NCBI RefSeq assembly: GCF_023515955.1
Contig: NZ_CP097322.1
Location: 1,426,001-1,490,000 of the forward strand
Length of the DNA: 64,000 nucleotides
Direction: 5' to 3'
Source: Streptomyces sp. RerS4
GTDB taxonomy: Bacteria; Actinomycetota; Actinomycetes; Streptomycetales; Streptomycetaceae
A program made the translations under genes and the position numbers. Below are positions 18,273 to 26,999 of this stretch, piece by piece. The notes under the pieces are model-generated. The model did no database searches and had not been told where the DNA came from. It saw nothing but the letters and a program-made list of their open reading frames with translations. The number at the start of each line of letters is the position of its first letter. The stretch's first letter is position 1.

Positions 18273-18584
18273 TCAGCCATCGGAGAGCTGGATGCTGCGG
18301 TCGAGCCCGGCCGTGCGGATCGTCCGGGACACGGGCTCGATGGCTCCGACCACCTTGATGGTGACGCCGCTGGCCACCTTCTGCTGGGCGAAGACCAGGG
18401 AGCGCAGTCCGGCGCTGGCCATGTAGCCGACGCCGGCCATCCTGATCTCGACGGTGCCGGTGCCGTGTCCGGCGGCCTTCTCGATGGTCTGGTGGAAGTC
18501 CGGAGCGGTCTTGGCGTCCAGCTCGCCCGTCAGTTCGATCACGGTCGTGTCGCCCTCGATGCTCAGGGCCACGGAAAGCGGCAT
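18273..18584 (-). CDS. STAS-domain anti-anti-sigma factor (downstream of glgX)
   Basis: A 103-residue SpoIIAA/RsbV-like STAS domain. The phosphorylation site loop reads YMASAGLRSLV; Ser57 lies where the regulatory Ser of RsbV-type proteins lies. The start is ATG 18584 with an AGGAGACC ribosome site 4 nt upstream. It is probably a substrate of the RsbW-like kinase encoded 20 bp further on and of the PP2C phosphatase. A second STAS gene flanks the other side of glgX. Confidence 0.92.
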   Translation of the reverse strand: MPLSVALSIEGDTTVIELTGELDAKTAPDFHQTIEKAAGHGTGTVEIRMAGVGYMASAGLRSLVFAQQKVASGVTIKVVGAIEPVSRTIRTAGLDRSIQLSDG

Positions 18585-18619
18585 GTCAGGTCTCCTTCGG
18601 TCAGGGCGTCTCGGGCGGC

Positions 18620-20764
18620 TCAGCCGTCCCGTGGTTCGGGTGCGTCGGAGCGGCCCACCAGGATCACGACGGAGCGCGGGCCGATCAGGTACTTCCCGGC
18701 GTTGTCGAGCGGGCTCTCCGCACCCGGGGTGCGGATGTCGTACGGTGCCAGGGCGCCGGTGTCGGCGAAGAGGTGCCAGCTGCGGCCTCCCGGCAGCGCC
18801 GGCAGTTCCAGGTCGTGCGACTCCCAGTGGGAGTTCATGGCCACGTACACCACGTCCTCGTCGCCGGTGCCGCAGCGGGCCACCGCCAACAGGCGGCTCT
18901 CCGCCGACCAGTCGGGCTGCCAGGCCCGCTCCCCGTGCCAGCTGATGTCGGGCATACCGAGGCCGTCCCGGAGTCGTCCGGTGGGGTGGAAGGTGGAACG
19001 CAGCTCGCGGTGGTGCTTGCGGAAGGAGATCATCTCCCGGGTGAACCGCAGCAGTTCGGCGTTCTCGTCGACCTGGTCCCAGTCGAACCAGGACAGTTCG
19101 TTGTCCTGGCAGTACGTGTTGTTGTTGCCCTGCTGGGTGCGCGCGACCTCGTCGCCGGCCAGCAGCATCGGGATGCCCTGGCTGGTGAGCAGGATCGCCA
19201 GGGCGTTCTTCATCTGGCGCGTGCGCAGCGCGTTGATCTCCGGGTCGTCGGTCGGCCCCTCGGCGCCGCAGTTCCAGCTGGCGTTGTCGTTGCCGCCGTC
19301 GTTGTTGCCCTCGCCGTTGGCCTCGTTGTGCTTGTCGTTGTACGAGACCAGGTCGGCCAGGGTGAAGCCGTCGTGCGCGGTCAGGAAGTTGACCGACGCC
19401 GAGGTGCCGCGGCCGGTGTAGAGGTCCGGCGAGCCGGCGATGCGGGTGGCGAGTTCCCCGGTGAGGCCGGGGTCGCCCTTGATGAAACTGCGCACGGTGT
19501 CGCGGTACTTGCCGTTCCACTCCGCCCAGCGGCCGTACGCCGGGAAGTTGCCGACCTCGTAGAGTCCGCCGGCGTCCCAGGCCTCGGCGATCAGCTTGGT
19601 GTGCCGCAGGACGGGGTCGAAGGCGAGCAGTTCCAGCAGCGGCGGGTTGGGCAGCGGGGTGCCGTCCAGGGCCCGGCCGAGGATGGCCGCGAGGTCGAAG
19701 CGGAAGCCGTCGATGTGGTAGTCGGCGACCCAGTGGCGCAGGCAGTCGAGCACGAAGTTGCGCACGACGGGGTGGTTGCAGTTGACGGTGTTGCCCGTGC
19801 CGCTGAAGTTGAAGTAGTAGCCCTCGGGCGTGAGCATGTAGTACGTGGCGTTGTCGAGGCCCTTGAAGGAGATGGTCGGGCCCTGCTCGTTGCCCTCGGC
19901 GGTGTGGTTGAAGACGACGTCGAGGATGACCTCGATGCCGGCGGCGTGCAGTTCCTTGATCAGGGTGCGGAACTCGTCGCCCTGCATGCCGTAGCGTCCG
20001 GTGGCCGCGTAGCCGGCCTTGGGCGCGAAGAACGAGACGGTGTTGTAGCCCCAGTAGTCGTAGAGCTTCTCGCCGGTCTCCGGGTTGGAGCGCGGGTTGT
20101 CGCTCTCGTCGAACTCGAACACGGGCAGCAGCTCGATGCAGTTCACCCCGAGTTCCCTCAGGTACGGGATCTTCTCGCGCAGCCCCGCGAAGGTGCCGGG
20201 CGCGGTGACGCCCGAGGAGGGGTGGCGGGTGAAGCCGCGCACGTGGGCCTCGTAGACGACGAGGTCCTCGGCGGGGATCCGCAGCGGGGTGTCGTCGCCC
20301 CAGTCGAAGTCCTGCAGGCACACCCGCGAGCGGTACTGGTAGCCGCGGCTGCGGTCCGGCTCCACGCCCCACACGTCGCGGCCGGCGATCAGCCGCGCGT
20401 AGGGGTCGGAGAGGACCTGCCGGGCGTCGAAGCGGTGCCCGGTGGCCGGGTCGAAGGGGCCGTCGGCCCGGTAGCCGTACTCGATGTTCTCGTGGTCGAG
20501 TCCGAAGACCGTCATGGCGAAGACGCTGCCGGTGCGGAACTCCTCGGGGAATTCCAGCTCGGCCATCGGCTCGGGCTCTCCGCGCTTGTAGATGACCAGG
20601 GTCATGGAGGTGGCCTGGTCGGAGAAGACGGAGAAACTGACCCCGCCGGGGACCACGTTGGCCCCGAAGGGGAACGGCTTGCCCGCGCGGACGCGGTACC
20701 CGCCCACTTCGTGGGTCGGGTACGCGTCCACGCGCAGCACCTGCTCGGAGCGGGCCTCGGTCAT
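18620..20764 (-). CDS. glgX: Glycogen debranching enzyme GlgX
   Basis: A 714-residue GH13 protein. An N-terminal CBM48-like domain (GANVVPGGVSFSVFSDQA) precedes the barrel. The four GH13 regions are visible: DVVFNHTAEG, GFRFDLAAILGR (nucleophile Asp), AEAWDAGG (acid/base Glu) and FLTAHDGF. It hydrolyses alpha-1,6 branches of phosphorylase-trimmed glycogen. The gene is wedged between two STAS genes; the upstream STAS gene overlaps its start by 4 bp. This ties glycogen mobilisation to the switch genes by co-expression, an unusual neighbour for glgX. Confidence 0.95.
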   Translation of the reverse strand: MTEARSEQVLRVDAYPTHEVGGYRVRAGKPFPFGANVVPGGVSFSVFSDQATSMTLVIYKRGEPEPMAELEFPEEFRTGSVFAMTVFGLDHENIEYGYRADGPFDPATGHRFDARQVLSDPYARLIAGRDVWGVEPDRSRGYQYRSRVCLQDFDWGDDTPLRIPAEDLVVYEAHVRGFTRHPSSGVTAPGTFAGLREKIPYLRELGVNCIELLPVFEFDESDNPRSNPETGEKLYDYWGYNTVSFFAPKAGYAATGRYGMQGDEFRTLIKELHAAGIEVILDVVFNHTAEGNEQGPTISFKGLDNATYYMLTPEGYYFNFSGTGNTVNCNHPVVRNFVLDCLRHWVADYHIDGFRFDLAAILGRALDGTPLPNPPLLELLAFDPVLRHTKLIAEAWDAGGLYEVGNFPAYGRWAEWNGKYRDTVRSFIKGDPGLTGELATRIAGSPDLYTGRGTSASVNFLTAHDGFTLADLVSYNDKHNEANGEGNNDGGNDNASWNCGAEGPTDDPEINALRTRQMKNALAILLTSQGIPMLLAGDEVARTQQGNNNTYCQDNELSWFDWDQVDENAELLRFTREMISFRKHHRELRSTFHPTGRLRDGLGMPDISWHGERAWQPDWSAESRLLAVARCGTGDEDVVYVAMNSHWESHDLELPALPGGRSWHLFADTGALAPYDIRTPGAESPLDNAGKYLIGPRSVVILVGRSDAPEPRDG

Positions 20765-21105
20765 CGCGCGACCTTGGACCGGACGGCGGCGGCCGCGGCC
20801 TCGCCGGTCTCGAAGAAGTCCAGGAAGCCCGTGGCCGACATGACGAACCGGACTTCCTCGCTCACCCCGTACAGGGTGACGGCGACGCCGGCGTGCTGCG
20901 CCTCGCGGTAGACGACGAGCAGCGTGCGCAGCCCGGCGCTGGAGACGTAGGTGACGGCCGTCAGGTCGATGCGCAGCGGCCGGCCCTCGCGGACCAGCGG
21001 CAGCAGGGACTCCAGCAGGGAGCCGGAGGTCTCGCTGTTGATCTCGCCGGTGGCGACGAGCACGGTGCCCGACTTGTTCCGGCGTTCCTTGATGGTGAGA
21101 GTCAT
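20761..21105 (-). CDS. STAS-domain anti-anti-sigma factor (upstream of glgX)
   Basis: A 114-residue STAS protein with the loop TYVSSAGLRTLL; Ser56 (or Ser55) is the expected phosphosite. The C-terminus extends into an Ala-rich helix. It overlaps glgX by 4 bp (ATGA). It is clearly diverged from the other STAS protein of the array, so the two may have different kinases or outputs. Confidence 0.92.
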   Translation of the reverse strand: MTLTIKERRNKSGTVLVATGEINSETSGSLLESLLPLVREGRPLRIDLTAVTYVSSAGLRTLLVVYREAQHAGVAVTLYGVSEEVRFVMSATGFLDFFETGEAAAAAVRSKVAR

Positions 21106-21142
21106 CGCTTTCCCCTCTGATTGGGGCGCCCCCCGTTGAGCG

Positions 21143-22966
21143 CTACTTCTTGGCCACCGGCCGCAGCCGGACCTTGACCTTGACCCGGCCCTGGACGTCG
21201 GGGAGGTGGACGGTGAGCGCGTCCGCGTCGAATTCCTCGTACGGCTTCTCGTCGATCTCCACGGACGCGATCCGCACCGAACCGGCGGGCAGCAGGTCGG
21301 GTGAGACCCGCAGGGTGCGGTCGGGCAGGTCGGTGGGGTCCGGCTGGAAGTGGAAGTCCATCTCCCGGCCGTTGATGAGCAGGTTGTTGTACACGGCGGC
21401 GAGGTAGCAGAGTTCCGCCGAGTGGTACATGGACATCGAGTGGCTGCCCTTGAGCCGCTCGGTGCCGAGCAGGTACGGAGTACCGCTCGCGAGTACGTTG
21501 AAGTAGACGGCTCCCTCGTCGTGGTCGAGGAAGAAGGTGTTGTAGAAGGCCTGCGCCTGGCGGGCCTCGCGCAGGTTCGCGTCGCCGCCGACGGTGCCGT
21601 TCAGGATGAGGTAGGCGAGGATCGCCTGTTCCTGCTGCCACCAGGCCTTGCGGTCGTGCCAGGCGAAACGATACGTCTCCTCGTCCCCGGCCTTCACCCG
21701 CTCCACGACGTCGTACCAGCCGCCGCGCTGCACGTCGCTGCCGACGGCCGGCATGATCTCGCCGATCTTGCGGGCGAGCTCCTCGTAGGCGGGCTTGGCC
21801 TTCAGCGAGTTCATGCGCATCAGGTTCCAGGCGATCTTCAGGTTGTGGCCGACGACCGCGCGGTCCTGCTGCCAGCTGTGCGCCTTGTCGTGCGACCAGT
21901 CGCGGAAGAAGCGCTCCTGGACGAAGGGGCTGTTCTCGTAGTCCGGGAACCTGTCCGCGATCGTGTCGAACGTGTACTCCAGGAAGTCGGCGTACTTCTG
22001 GTCGCCGGTCGCCAGGTACAGGTTGATCAGGTACGCGGGCGCGTGGTCACCGACCGAGTTCCAGTTCTTGCGCTCGGCGTTCTCCCCGAGCGACTCGTGG
22101 TCGGCGCTGAAGAGGATCGGGTCGATGTGCGAGAAGTAGCCGCCCTGCTCCGGGTCCTTGAAGAACTTGTCGAAGAGGCGGATGGTGGCGTCGGCGTCGT
22201 TCTTGATCCGGACGTCGCCGGTGATCCGGTAGGTCTGGATGGGGCCGGCCAACGCGTAGATCTGCTCGTACATCGGGATCGCGTCGTAGTCGTCGGAGAA
22301 CTCCGAGGTGAAGAGCTTGCGCTCGCTGTCACCGTCGACGCTGATGCCGTGGTACCAGAAGACCACGTCCTCCTCGCTGTCCACGACCCGCATGTGCTTG
22401 CGCAGGTACTCGGTGCCGCGCTCGGCGACCTCCAGGTACTCGTCCTTGCCGGTCAGCAGGTAGGCGGAGGCCATGCCGTAGACCAGGCGGGAGATGGTGT
22501 CGGTCTCCTGGACGTGGCTGGCGGTCTTGTCGCCGCCGAGGCGGATCTCGGTGCGGTACTGCGTGAAGTCCACCGGACCGTCGCCGAACTGGGCGCGCCT
22601 GTAGAAGTCGGCCAGCGATTCGATCTGGCGGATCCACCAGCCGGACTCCTCGAAGCGGTAGTCCTCGGCCCCGCGGCCCAGGAACACCAGGCGCTTGGCC
22701 TCGAAGCGACCGCCCCGCTCGGGGTAGTGGACCCCGTAGGCGAAGAGGAAGCGGCCCGGGGAGAGCATCTCGTCGATGTGCCCGGAGGCGTCGATGTAGG
22801 GCTCGTCCAGGTTGCGGACCAGCTCGGCGCTCGGGTCTCCGGCGAGGGAGATCTCGAAGGCGCGCTCGTCCGAGGTCTTCAGCGTCAGGAGCCGGGAGCC
22901 GGAGTCGAAGCGGACGACGTAGCCCGCGATCGTGTCGGAGAAGGAGAAGCCGGGTGAGCCCGCCAT
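21143..22966 (-). CDS. AGE-like (alpha/alpha)6-barrel protein of unknown substrate
   Basis: About 607 residues. The middle part (about 110-490) looks like the helical barrel of the N-acylglucosamine 2-epimerase/cellobiose epimerase group, with aromatic-rich helices (SWQQDRAVVGHNLKIAWN; FAWHDRKAWWQQEQAILAY) and conserved His and Arg. It is flanked by about 100-residue N- and C-terminal beta-rich regions. No signal peptide. ATG 22966 is preferred over GTG 22975 because AAGGA is about 10 nt upstream of it. It is one base after the VOC stop. The family is likely sugar-binding; whether it is an epimerase, lyase or hydrolase is not determined. Confidence 0.65.
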   Translation of the reverse strand: MAGSPGFSFSDTIAGYVVRFDSGSRLLTLKTSDERAFEISLAGDPSAELVRNLDEPYIDASGHIDEMLSPGRFLFAYGVHYPERGGRFEAKRLVFLGRGAEDYRFEESGWWIRQIESLADFYRRAQFGDGPVDFTQYRTEIRLGGDKTASHVQETDTISRLVYGMASAYLLTGKDEYLEVAERGTEYLRKHMRVVDSEEDVVFWYHGISVDGDSERKLFTSEFSDDYDAIPMYEQIYALAGPIQTYRITGDVRIKNDADATIRLFDKFFKDPEQGGYFSHIDPILFSADHESLGENAERKNWNSVGDHAPAYLINLYLATGDQKYADFLEYTFDTIADRFPDYENSPFVQERFFRDWSHDKAHSWQQDRAVVGHNLKIAWNLMRMNSLKAKPAYEELARKIGEIMPAVGSDVQRGGWYDVVERVKAGDEETYRFAWHDRKAWWQQEQAILAYLILNGTVGGDANLREARQAQAFYNTFFLDHDEGAVYFNVLASGTPYLLGTERLKGSHSMSMYHSAELCYLAAVYNNLLINGREMDFHFQPDPTDLPDRTLRVSPDLLPAGSVRIASVEIDEKPYEEFDADALTVHLPDVQGRVKVKVRLRPVAKK

Positions 22967-22967
22967 G

Positions 22968-23405
22968 TCATGCACCGTCCTTGTCGTCGTGGGAACTGTC
23001 GTCCGCGTAGCCCTGGCTGACCTCGACGATCACCCCGTCGGGATCGCGGAGCCACACGGTCCGCCAGCCGCAGATGAAGTCGTCGAAGTCCAGCGGGCCC
23101 AGGGTCACGTCCGCCGCGTCGCCGAGTTCGGCGAGGAAGCCGTCGACGCTGTCGGTCTGGAAGGCCAGGTGGCGGATGCGGCCCGGGGCCGGCGGACCGT
23201 CGTCGTGCGCGGTGCGGGCCGGCTCGGTGTCGGCGGCGAAGAGCTCCAGGTACGCGTCCCCCTTGCGCAGGAACACGATCCGGCTCTCCCCGAGGTCGAC
23301 CACCCGGGCCCGGGTGAAGCCGAAGTACCGGGTGTAGAAGTCCTCGGTGGTCTTCTGGTCGGCGCAGTTGAGACCGACGTGCGACCAGACCATCGGCCCC
23401 GCCAT
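22968..23405 (-). CDS. VOC-family (glyoxalase/dioxygenase fold) protein
   Basis: A 145-residue protein with two beta-alpha-beta-beta-beta units. Candidate metal ligands are His in WSHVGLNCAD, Glu in YLELFAAD, His in RIRHLAFQTD and Glu in VIVEVSQGY, the arrangement of glyoxalase I-like and extradiol-dioxygenase-like proteins. It shares one base with the upstream DJ-1 gene stop (TGATG). Pairing with a DJ-1 protein suggests handling of reactive dicarbonyls, but a thiol-transferase or isomerase role is also possible. Confidence 0.85.
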   Translation of the reverse strand: MAGPMVWSHVGLNCADQKTTEDFYTRYFGFTRARVVDLGESRIVFLRKGDAYLELFAADTEPARTAHDDGPPAPGRIRHLAFQTDSVDGFLAELGDAADVTLGPLDFDDFICGWRTVWLRDPDGVIVEVSQGYADDSSHDDKDGA

Positions 23406-24016
23406 CAGCCGGCCCGCCCGCCCCGTCCGGCCGCGATCAGCTCGATCAGGCGCCGGGCGAAGAGGTGGTGGTGGGCGCCGGAGCGGCCGGTGACCAGGTC
23501 GCCGTCGACCACCACGTCCTCGTCGACGTACTCGGCGCCCATGTTGCGGACGTCACCGATGAGGTTGTTGTGGCAGACGACCTTGCGGCCGCGGACCTTG
23601 CCCGGGATGGACGCGGCCAGCCACATGCCGTGGCAGATGATGCCCTTGAGGACGGTCGGCTCCTCGAAGGCCCGGCGCAGCAGCTCCGTCGCCGGGGCGA
23701 GGACGTCGACGTCCTCGGTGTAGCGCAGCCGGTCGGCCACCATGCCGGAGGGCACGATGATCGCCGCGTACCGGCGCAGTTCCTCGTCGTCCATCCCCTC
23801 CAGGGACTTGTCGGCGGTGAACGGCGCCCGGTACTCGTGGCCTGAGAAGGTGATGGAGTCGTTGCCCCACAGCCGGGTCAGGAAGTCGACCCGGGCGCCC
23901 TCCTCGGCGAACCGGTGCCGGTAGTAGAAGATCTCCGGCTCGTAGAAGTCGCTCTCGACCAGGACCGCGATCCGGGTCCCGCTGAGCGCTCCCTCGCGCA
24001 TGACGACGTCAGGCAC
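23405..24016 (-). CDS. DJ-1/PfpI-family protein (second copy)
   Basis: A 203-residue DJ-1/PfpI domain starting RIAVLVESDFYEPEIFYY, with the Glu that activates the nucleophile, and the elbow GIICHGMWLAA containing the reactive Cys. Length matches PfpI/YhbO-like proteins, described as deglycases, glyoxalases or peptidases. The GTG start has GGGGGG about 6 nt upstream. It is 1 nt from the GMC oxidoreductase stop and overlaps the VOC gene by 1 nt. Confidence 0.88.
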   Translation of the reverse strand: MPDVVMREGALSGTRIAVLVESDFYEPEIFYYRHRFAEEGARVDFLTRLWGNDSITFSGHEYRAPFTADKSLEGMDDEELRRYAAIIVPSGMVADRLRYTEDVDVLAPATELLRRAFEEPTVLKGIICHGMWLAASIPGKVRGRKVVCHNNLIGDVRNMGAEYVDEDVVVDGDLVTGRSGAHHHLFARRLIELIAAGRGGRAG

Positions 24017-24017
24017 G

Positions 24018-25640
24018 TCAGGCCCCCCTGTTCGGACCGCCGATGAAGTCCGCCGCGCGTTCGGCGATCATCGCGATGGCGGTGTGGCAGTTGCCCGACG
24101 GGACGGCGGGCATCACGCTCGCGTCCACGACGCGCAGGTTGCGTACGCCGTGCACCCGCAGTTCGGGGTCGACGACGGAGAGGTCGTCGATGCCCATCCG
24201 GCAGGAGCCGGCCTGGTGGTGGTAGCTCTCCGACTTCTGCCGGACCCAGGTGCGCAGTTCCTCGTCGCTCACCGTGCCGGGACCGGGCTGGAGCTCCTGC
24301 TTGTACCAGGGCGAGAAGGCGGAGGTCGCGAAGATCTCCCGCGCGAGCTTGACGCCCTGCACCATCCGCTCCAGGTCCCAGCGGTCCCCGAGGTAGTTGG
24401 GGTGGATCAGCGGGTGCGCCAGCGGGTCGGCGCTCGCGAGGCGGATCCAGCCGCGGGAGACGGGGCGGACCACACCGGGCAGGATCGAGACGGTGTTGGG
24501 GTGGTCCTGGCCGACGATCACGTCGAAGGGGACGTGGACGAAGGCGATCTGGAGGTCCGGCGCGGGCAGTCCGGGCCGCGACGACAGGAACAGGGCGCTC
24601 TCGGAGAGGTTCTGCGCGGGCGCCGGCAGTTCCTGCGTGACCTCGGCCATCAGCCCGGCCAGCACGTGGTTGTGGAAGTTCTCGCCGACGCCGGGCACGG
24701 CCGCGGTGACCTCGATGCCGTGCTCGCGCAGTGCGTCCGGGTGGCCGATGCCGGACAGCAACAGCAGCTTCGGGGACTCGATCGCGCCGGCCGCCACGAT
24801 CACCTCGCGGCGGGCCCGTACGGTGTGCGTGCCCGGCGTGGAGGCGCCGCTGTGGGCGTCGCGGACGGTCCGGCCCGGGACGTCGCTGTCCGAAAGCGTG
24901 GCGGGGGCCCGGAGCTGGGCGTACTCGACGCCCGTGCAGGTGTCCCCGTCGAAGAGGAGCCGGGTCGACTGGGCGCCGGTGCGCAGCGTCAGGTTGGGCC
25001 GGGTGAGCGCGGGCTCCAGGTAGGCGGCGAGCACGCCCTGCCGGCGGCCGTCGGCCACGTCGATGTGGTGCCAGCCGGTGCCGAAGAGGCCGCGGCGGGG
25101 GCCGTCGGTGTTGAAGTCGGCGATCTCGCGGTGGCCGAGTTCCACGGCCGCGTCGATGAAGGCGCGGGAGACCGGGTTGGGGCCGTGCAGGCCGGCGTTG
25201 GTGATCCGCTGGGGGCCGTCGGTGCCGGTGGTGGCGGCGGTGACGTCCTCCTGGCCCTCCAGCCGGGCGAAGTACGGCAGCACGTCCTCGTACGCCCAGC
25301 CGGCCGCGCCCTGGTAGGCCCAGTTGTCGAAGTCCGAGGCGTGGCCCCGGATGTGCATCATGATGTAGAGGTTGCTGCTGCCGCCGGGGGCCTTGCCGCG
25401 CGGTTCGTACGTACGCCGGCCGCCCAGTCCCGGCTGCGGGACGCTGGTGTAGCCCCAGTCGACGGGTCCGCCGAGCAGCTTGTACCAGGAGGACGGGTCG
25501 TCCACCTCGGGCGGGATCCGCGAGCCGCCGGCCTCCAGGACCAGGACGGAGACGTCCGGGTCCGCGGAGAGGCGGTTGGCGAGGACGCTGCCGGCGGTGC
25601 CGGAGCCGACGATGACGTAGTCGTACTGCTCTGTGGCCAC
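24018..25640 (-). CDS. GMC-family FAD-dependent oxidoreductase
   Basis: A 540-residue protein. The FAD-binding motif is DYVIVGSGTAGSVLANRLS at the N-terminus, followed by the GMC signature region (GKAPGGSSNLYIMMHIRGHA). The C-terminal active site has a His pair in SESYHHQAGSCRMG and Asn-His in VPSGNCHTAIAMIAE. Closest relatives by pattern are choline dehydrogenase-like alcohol oxidases. No signal peptide. The GTG start has a strong GGGGGAGG site. It would oxidise an alcohol to an aldehyde, which could feed the array's aldehyde dehydrogenase; the substrate is unknown. Confidence 0.92.
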   Translation of the reverse strand: MATEQYDYVIVGSGTAGSVLANRLSADPDVSVLVLEAGGSRIPPEVDDPSSWYKLLGGPVDWGYTSVPQPGLGGRRTYEPRGKAPGGSSNLYIMMHIRGHASDFDNWAYQGAAGWAYEDVLPYFARLEGQEDVTAATTGTDGPQRITNAGLHGPNPVSRAFIDAAVELGHREIADFNTDGPRRGLFGTGWHHIDVADGRRQGVLAAYLEPALTRPNLTLRTGAQSTRLLFDGDTCTGVEYAQLRAPATLSDSDVPGRTVRDAHSGASTPGTHTVRARREVIVAAGAIESPKLLLLSGIGHPDALREHGIEVTAAVPGVGENFHNHVLAGLMAEVTQELPAPAQNLSESALFLSSRPGLPAPDLQIAFVHVPFDVIVGQDHPNTVSILPGVVRPVSRGWIRLASADPLAHPLIHPNYLGDRWDLERMVQGVKLAREIFATSAFSPWYKQELQPGPGTVSDEELRTWVRQKSESYHHQAGSCRMGIDDLSVVDPELRVHGVRNLRVVDASVMPAVPSGNCHTAIAMIAERAADFIGGPNRGA

Positions 25641-25653
25641 GTGTGCCTCCCCC

Positions 25654-26037
25654 TCAGCCCTGGCTCAGCACCTGGAAGGGAACGGTGTCGTGGTGGTTCG
25701 CCATGTATGCGATCTTCCCGTCCACGATCCGGAAGAAGTTCATGACCTCGGCCTCGATCGCCTCGCCGGAGGCGCTGACGGCGGTGAGGTGGGAGACGGC
25801 CGCGGCCTTCTCCCCGTCGACGAGGAAGTGCACGGGCTCGTTGCGGAAGACCCGGTACATGGTCCCCATGCCCTTCATCATCGAGCGCAGGGTCTCCAGG
25901 CCCTCGATGTGTCCGGCGAGCTGCTCGTCCATGACCTGGTCGTCGGCGAACAGGTCGCACCAGCCGTCCCAGTCACCGGCGTTCGCGAACTCGTAATATT
26001 TCGTGAGGATCTCTCGTGCGTCCATCGCGTCGCTCAT
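25654..26037 (-). CDS. NTF2-like/SnoaL-like protein (third of a tandem trio)
   Basis: A 127-residue NTF2-like fold: MDAREILTKYYEFANAGD, WDGWCDLFADDQVMDEQLAG and C-terminal strands with VMNFFRIVDGKIAYMANHHD. The conserved 'D-W-D' core forms a cone-shaped pocket in related ketosteroid isomerase-like enzymes. It is 13 bp upstream of the GMC gene and 3 bp downstream of the next NTF2-like gene. The sequence differs strongly from its two neighbours, so this is not a recent duplication. Confidence 0.82.
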   Translation of the reverse strand: MSDAMDAREILTKYYEFANAGDWDGWCDLFADDQVMDEQLAGHIEGLETLRSMMKGMGTMYRVFRNEPVHFLVDGEKAAAVSHLTAVSASGEAIEAEVMNFFRIVDGKIAYMANHHDTVPFQVLSQG

Positions 26038-26040
26038 CCC

Positions 26041-26487
26041 CTATCGGTCCCTGCGGGTTCCGTCCGGCGCGAAGGGCGCCCAGAACCGGCTGAAGGCGGA
26101 GGCGGTGTCGCCGAAGAGGCCGTCGCGGCCCTCGACGACCCGGCCGTCCCGCCACCGCATGTAGTGGAAGACCGGGTAGTCCATCCGCTCGTACGGGGAC
26201 TCGCCCCCGCCGTCCCGCCGGGCCACGTTGCGGCACACGTCCGCGCTGCAGTCCTCGCCGACGAGGATCGCCTCCAGGTCCATCCGGAAGGTGCCGCCCG
26301 TGAGCTTGTGGGTCTGCCCCATCAGCTCCAGGAAGGCGTCCAGGCTCTCGTACCAGCCGGCCAGCGGGTGGTTGCCCGGCACCAGCCAGCGCAGGTCCTC
26401 GGAGTAGTACTCCAGGATGCGCGCCCGGTCCCCGGAGCCGAGGGCGGCATAGGCCGCCCGGACCCGCTCCGGTGTCACTTCGGTCAT
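26041..26487 (-). CDS. NTF2-like/SnoaL-like protein (second of trio)
   Basis: A 148-residue SnoaL-like protein: helices TEVTPERVRAAYAALGSGDR, the pocket strand DLRWLVPGNHPLAGWYE, and later strands (FHYMRWRDGRVVEGRDGLF). The WLVPG.HPLAG pattern is common in SnoaL-like proteins of limonene-hydrolase or polyketide-cyclase type. It has two Cys residues (ADVCRNVA region) absent from its neighbours. The ATG start (26487) is used rather than upstream in-frame codons because AGGAGATCC is immediately upstream. Confidence 0.82.
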   Translation of the reverse strand: MTEVTPERVRAAYAALGSGDRARILEYYSEDLRWLVPGNHPLAGWYESLDAFLELMGQTHKLTGGTFRMDLEAILVGEDCSADVCRNVARRDGGGESPYERMDYPVFHYMRWRDGRVVEGRDGLFGDTASAFSRFWAPFAPDGTRRDR

Positions 26488-26510
26488 CGTCGGATCTCCT
26501 TCGCCGGCGC

Positions 26511-26945
26511 TCAGAGCGAGCCGGAACCGGGCATCGGGGCCAGTTCGTTGACGGTGTACTGCTTGATCAGGGGCCCGTCCGGGCCGGTGACGACGGTCCA
26601 GGTCTGGTCGGCGTCGAAGCCCAGCCACTGGCTGCGCGCGCCCGGCGGGTCCCAGATCTTGGCCTGCCAGTTGACGAGGACCCGGACGATCGCCCGGTCG
26701 CCCTCGATGACGGGCTCGACCTTGGTGACCGTGTGCACCTCGTCGAAGAACCGGTGGGTGACGGCCTCGTACCAGCGGCCGAAGCCCTCGTGGCCGAGGA
26801 AGGTGTCCTCGGGGACCTTGAACTCCAGGTCCTCGGTGATCATGGCGAGCACCTGGTCGGGCTCCACGTGCCGGTCCAGGGCCACGTACCAGTTCTCGGC
26901 GAACCTGCGGATCGATTCCTCGGTCAACTGCCGCTCGGCGGGCAT
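26511..26945 (-). CDS. NTF2-like/SnoaL-like protein (first of trio)
   Basis: A 144-residue NTF2-like protein: N-terminal helices (IRRFAENWYVALDRH), DLEFKVPEDTFLGHEGFGRWYE and strand pairs to VNELAPMPG. The pocket carries several Trp and His residues. The ATG is preceded by GGAGGAGAGC. Gap to the ThDP enzyme is 54 bp; gap to the next gene 23 bp. Its role in the cluster is unknown; three consecutive NTF2-like proteins may form a hetero-oligomer or act on successive intermediates. Confidence 0.82.
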   Translation of the reverse strand: MPAERQLTEESIRRFAENWYVALDRHVEPDQVLAMITEDLEFKVPEDTFLGHEGFGRWYEAVTHRFFDEVHTVTKVEPVIEGDRAIVRVLVNWQAKIWDPPGARSQWLGFDADQTWTVVTGPDGPLIKQYTVNELAPMPGSGSL

Positions 26946-26999
26946 GCGCTCTCCTCCTGTCCGTTCGGGACGATGGTTCGGGGCGTTCGTTCGGGCGTG

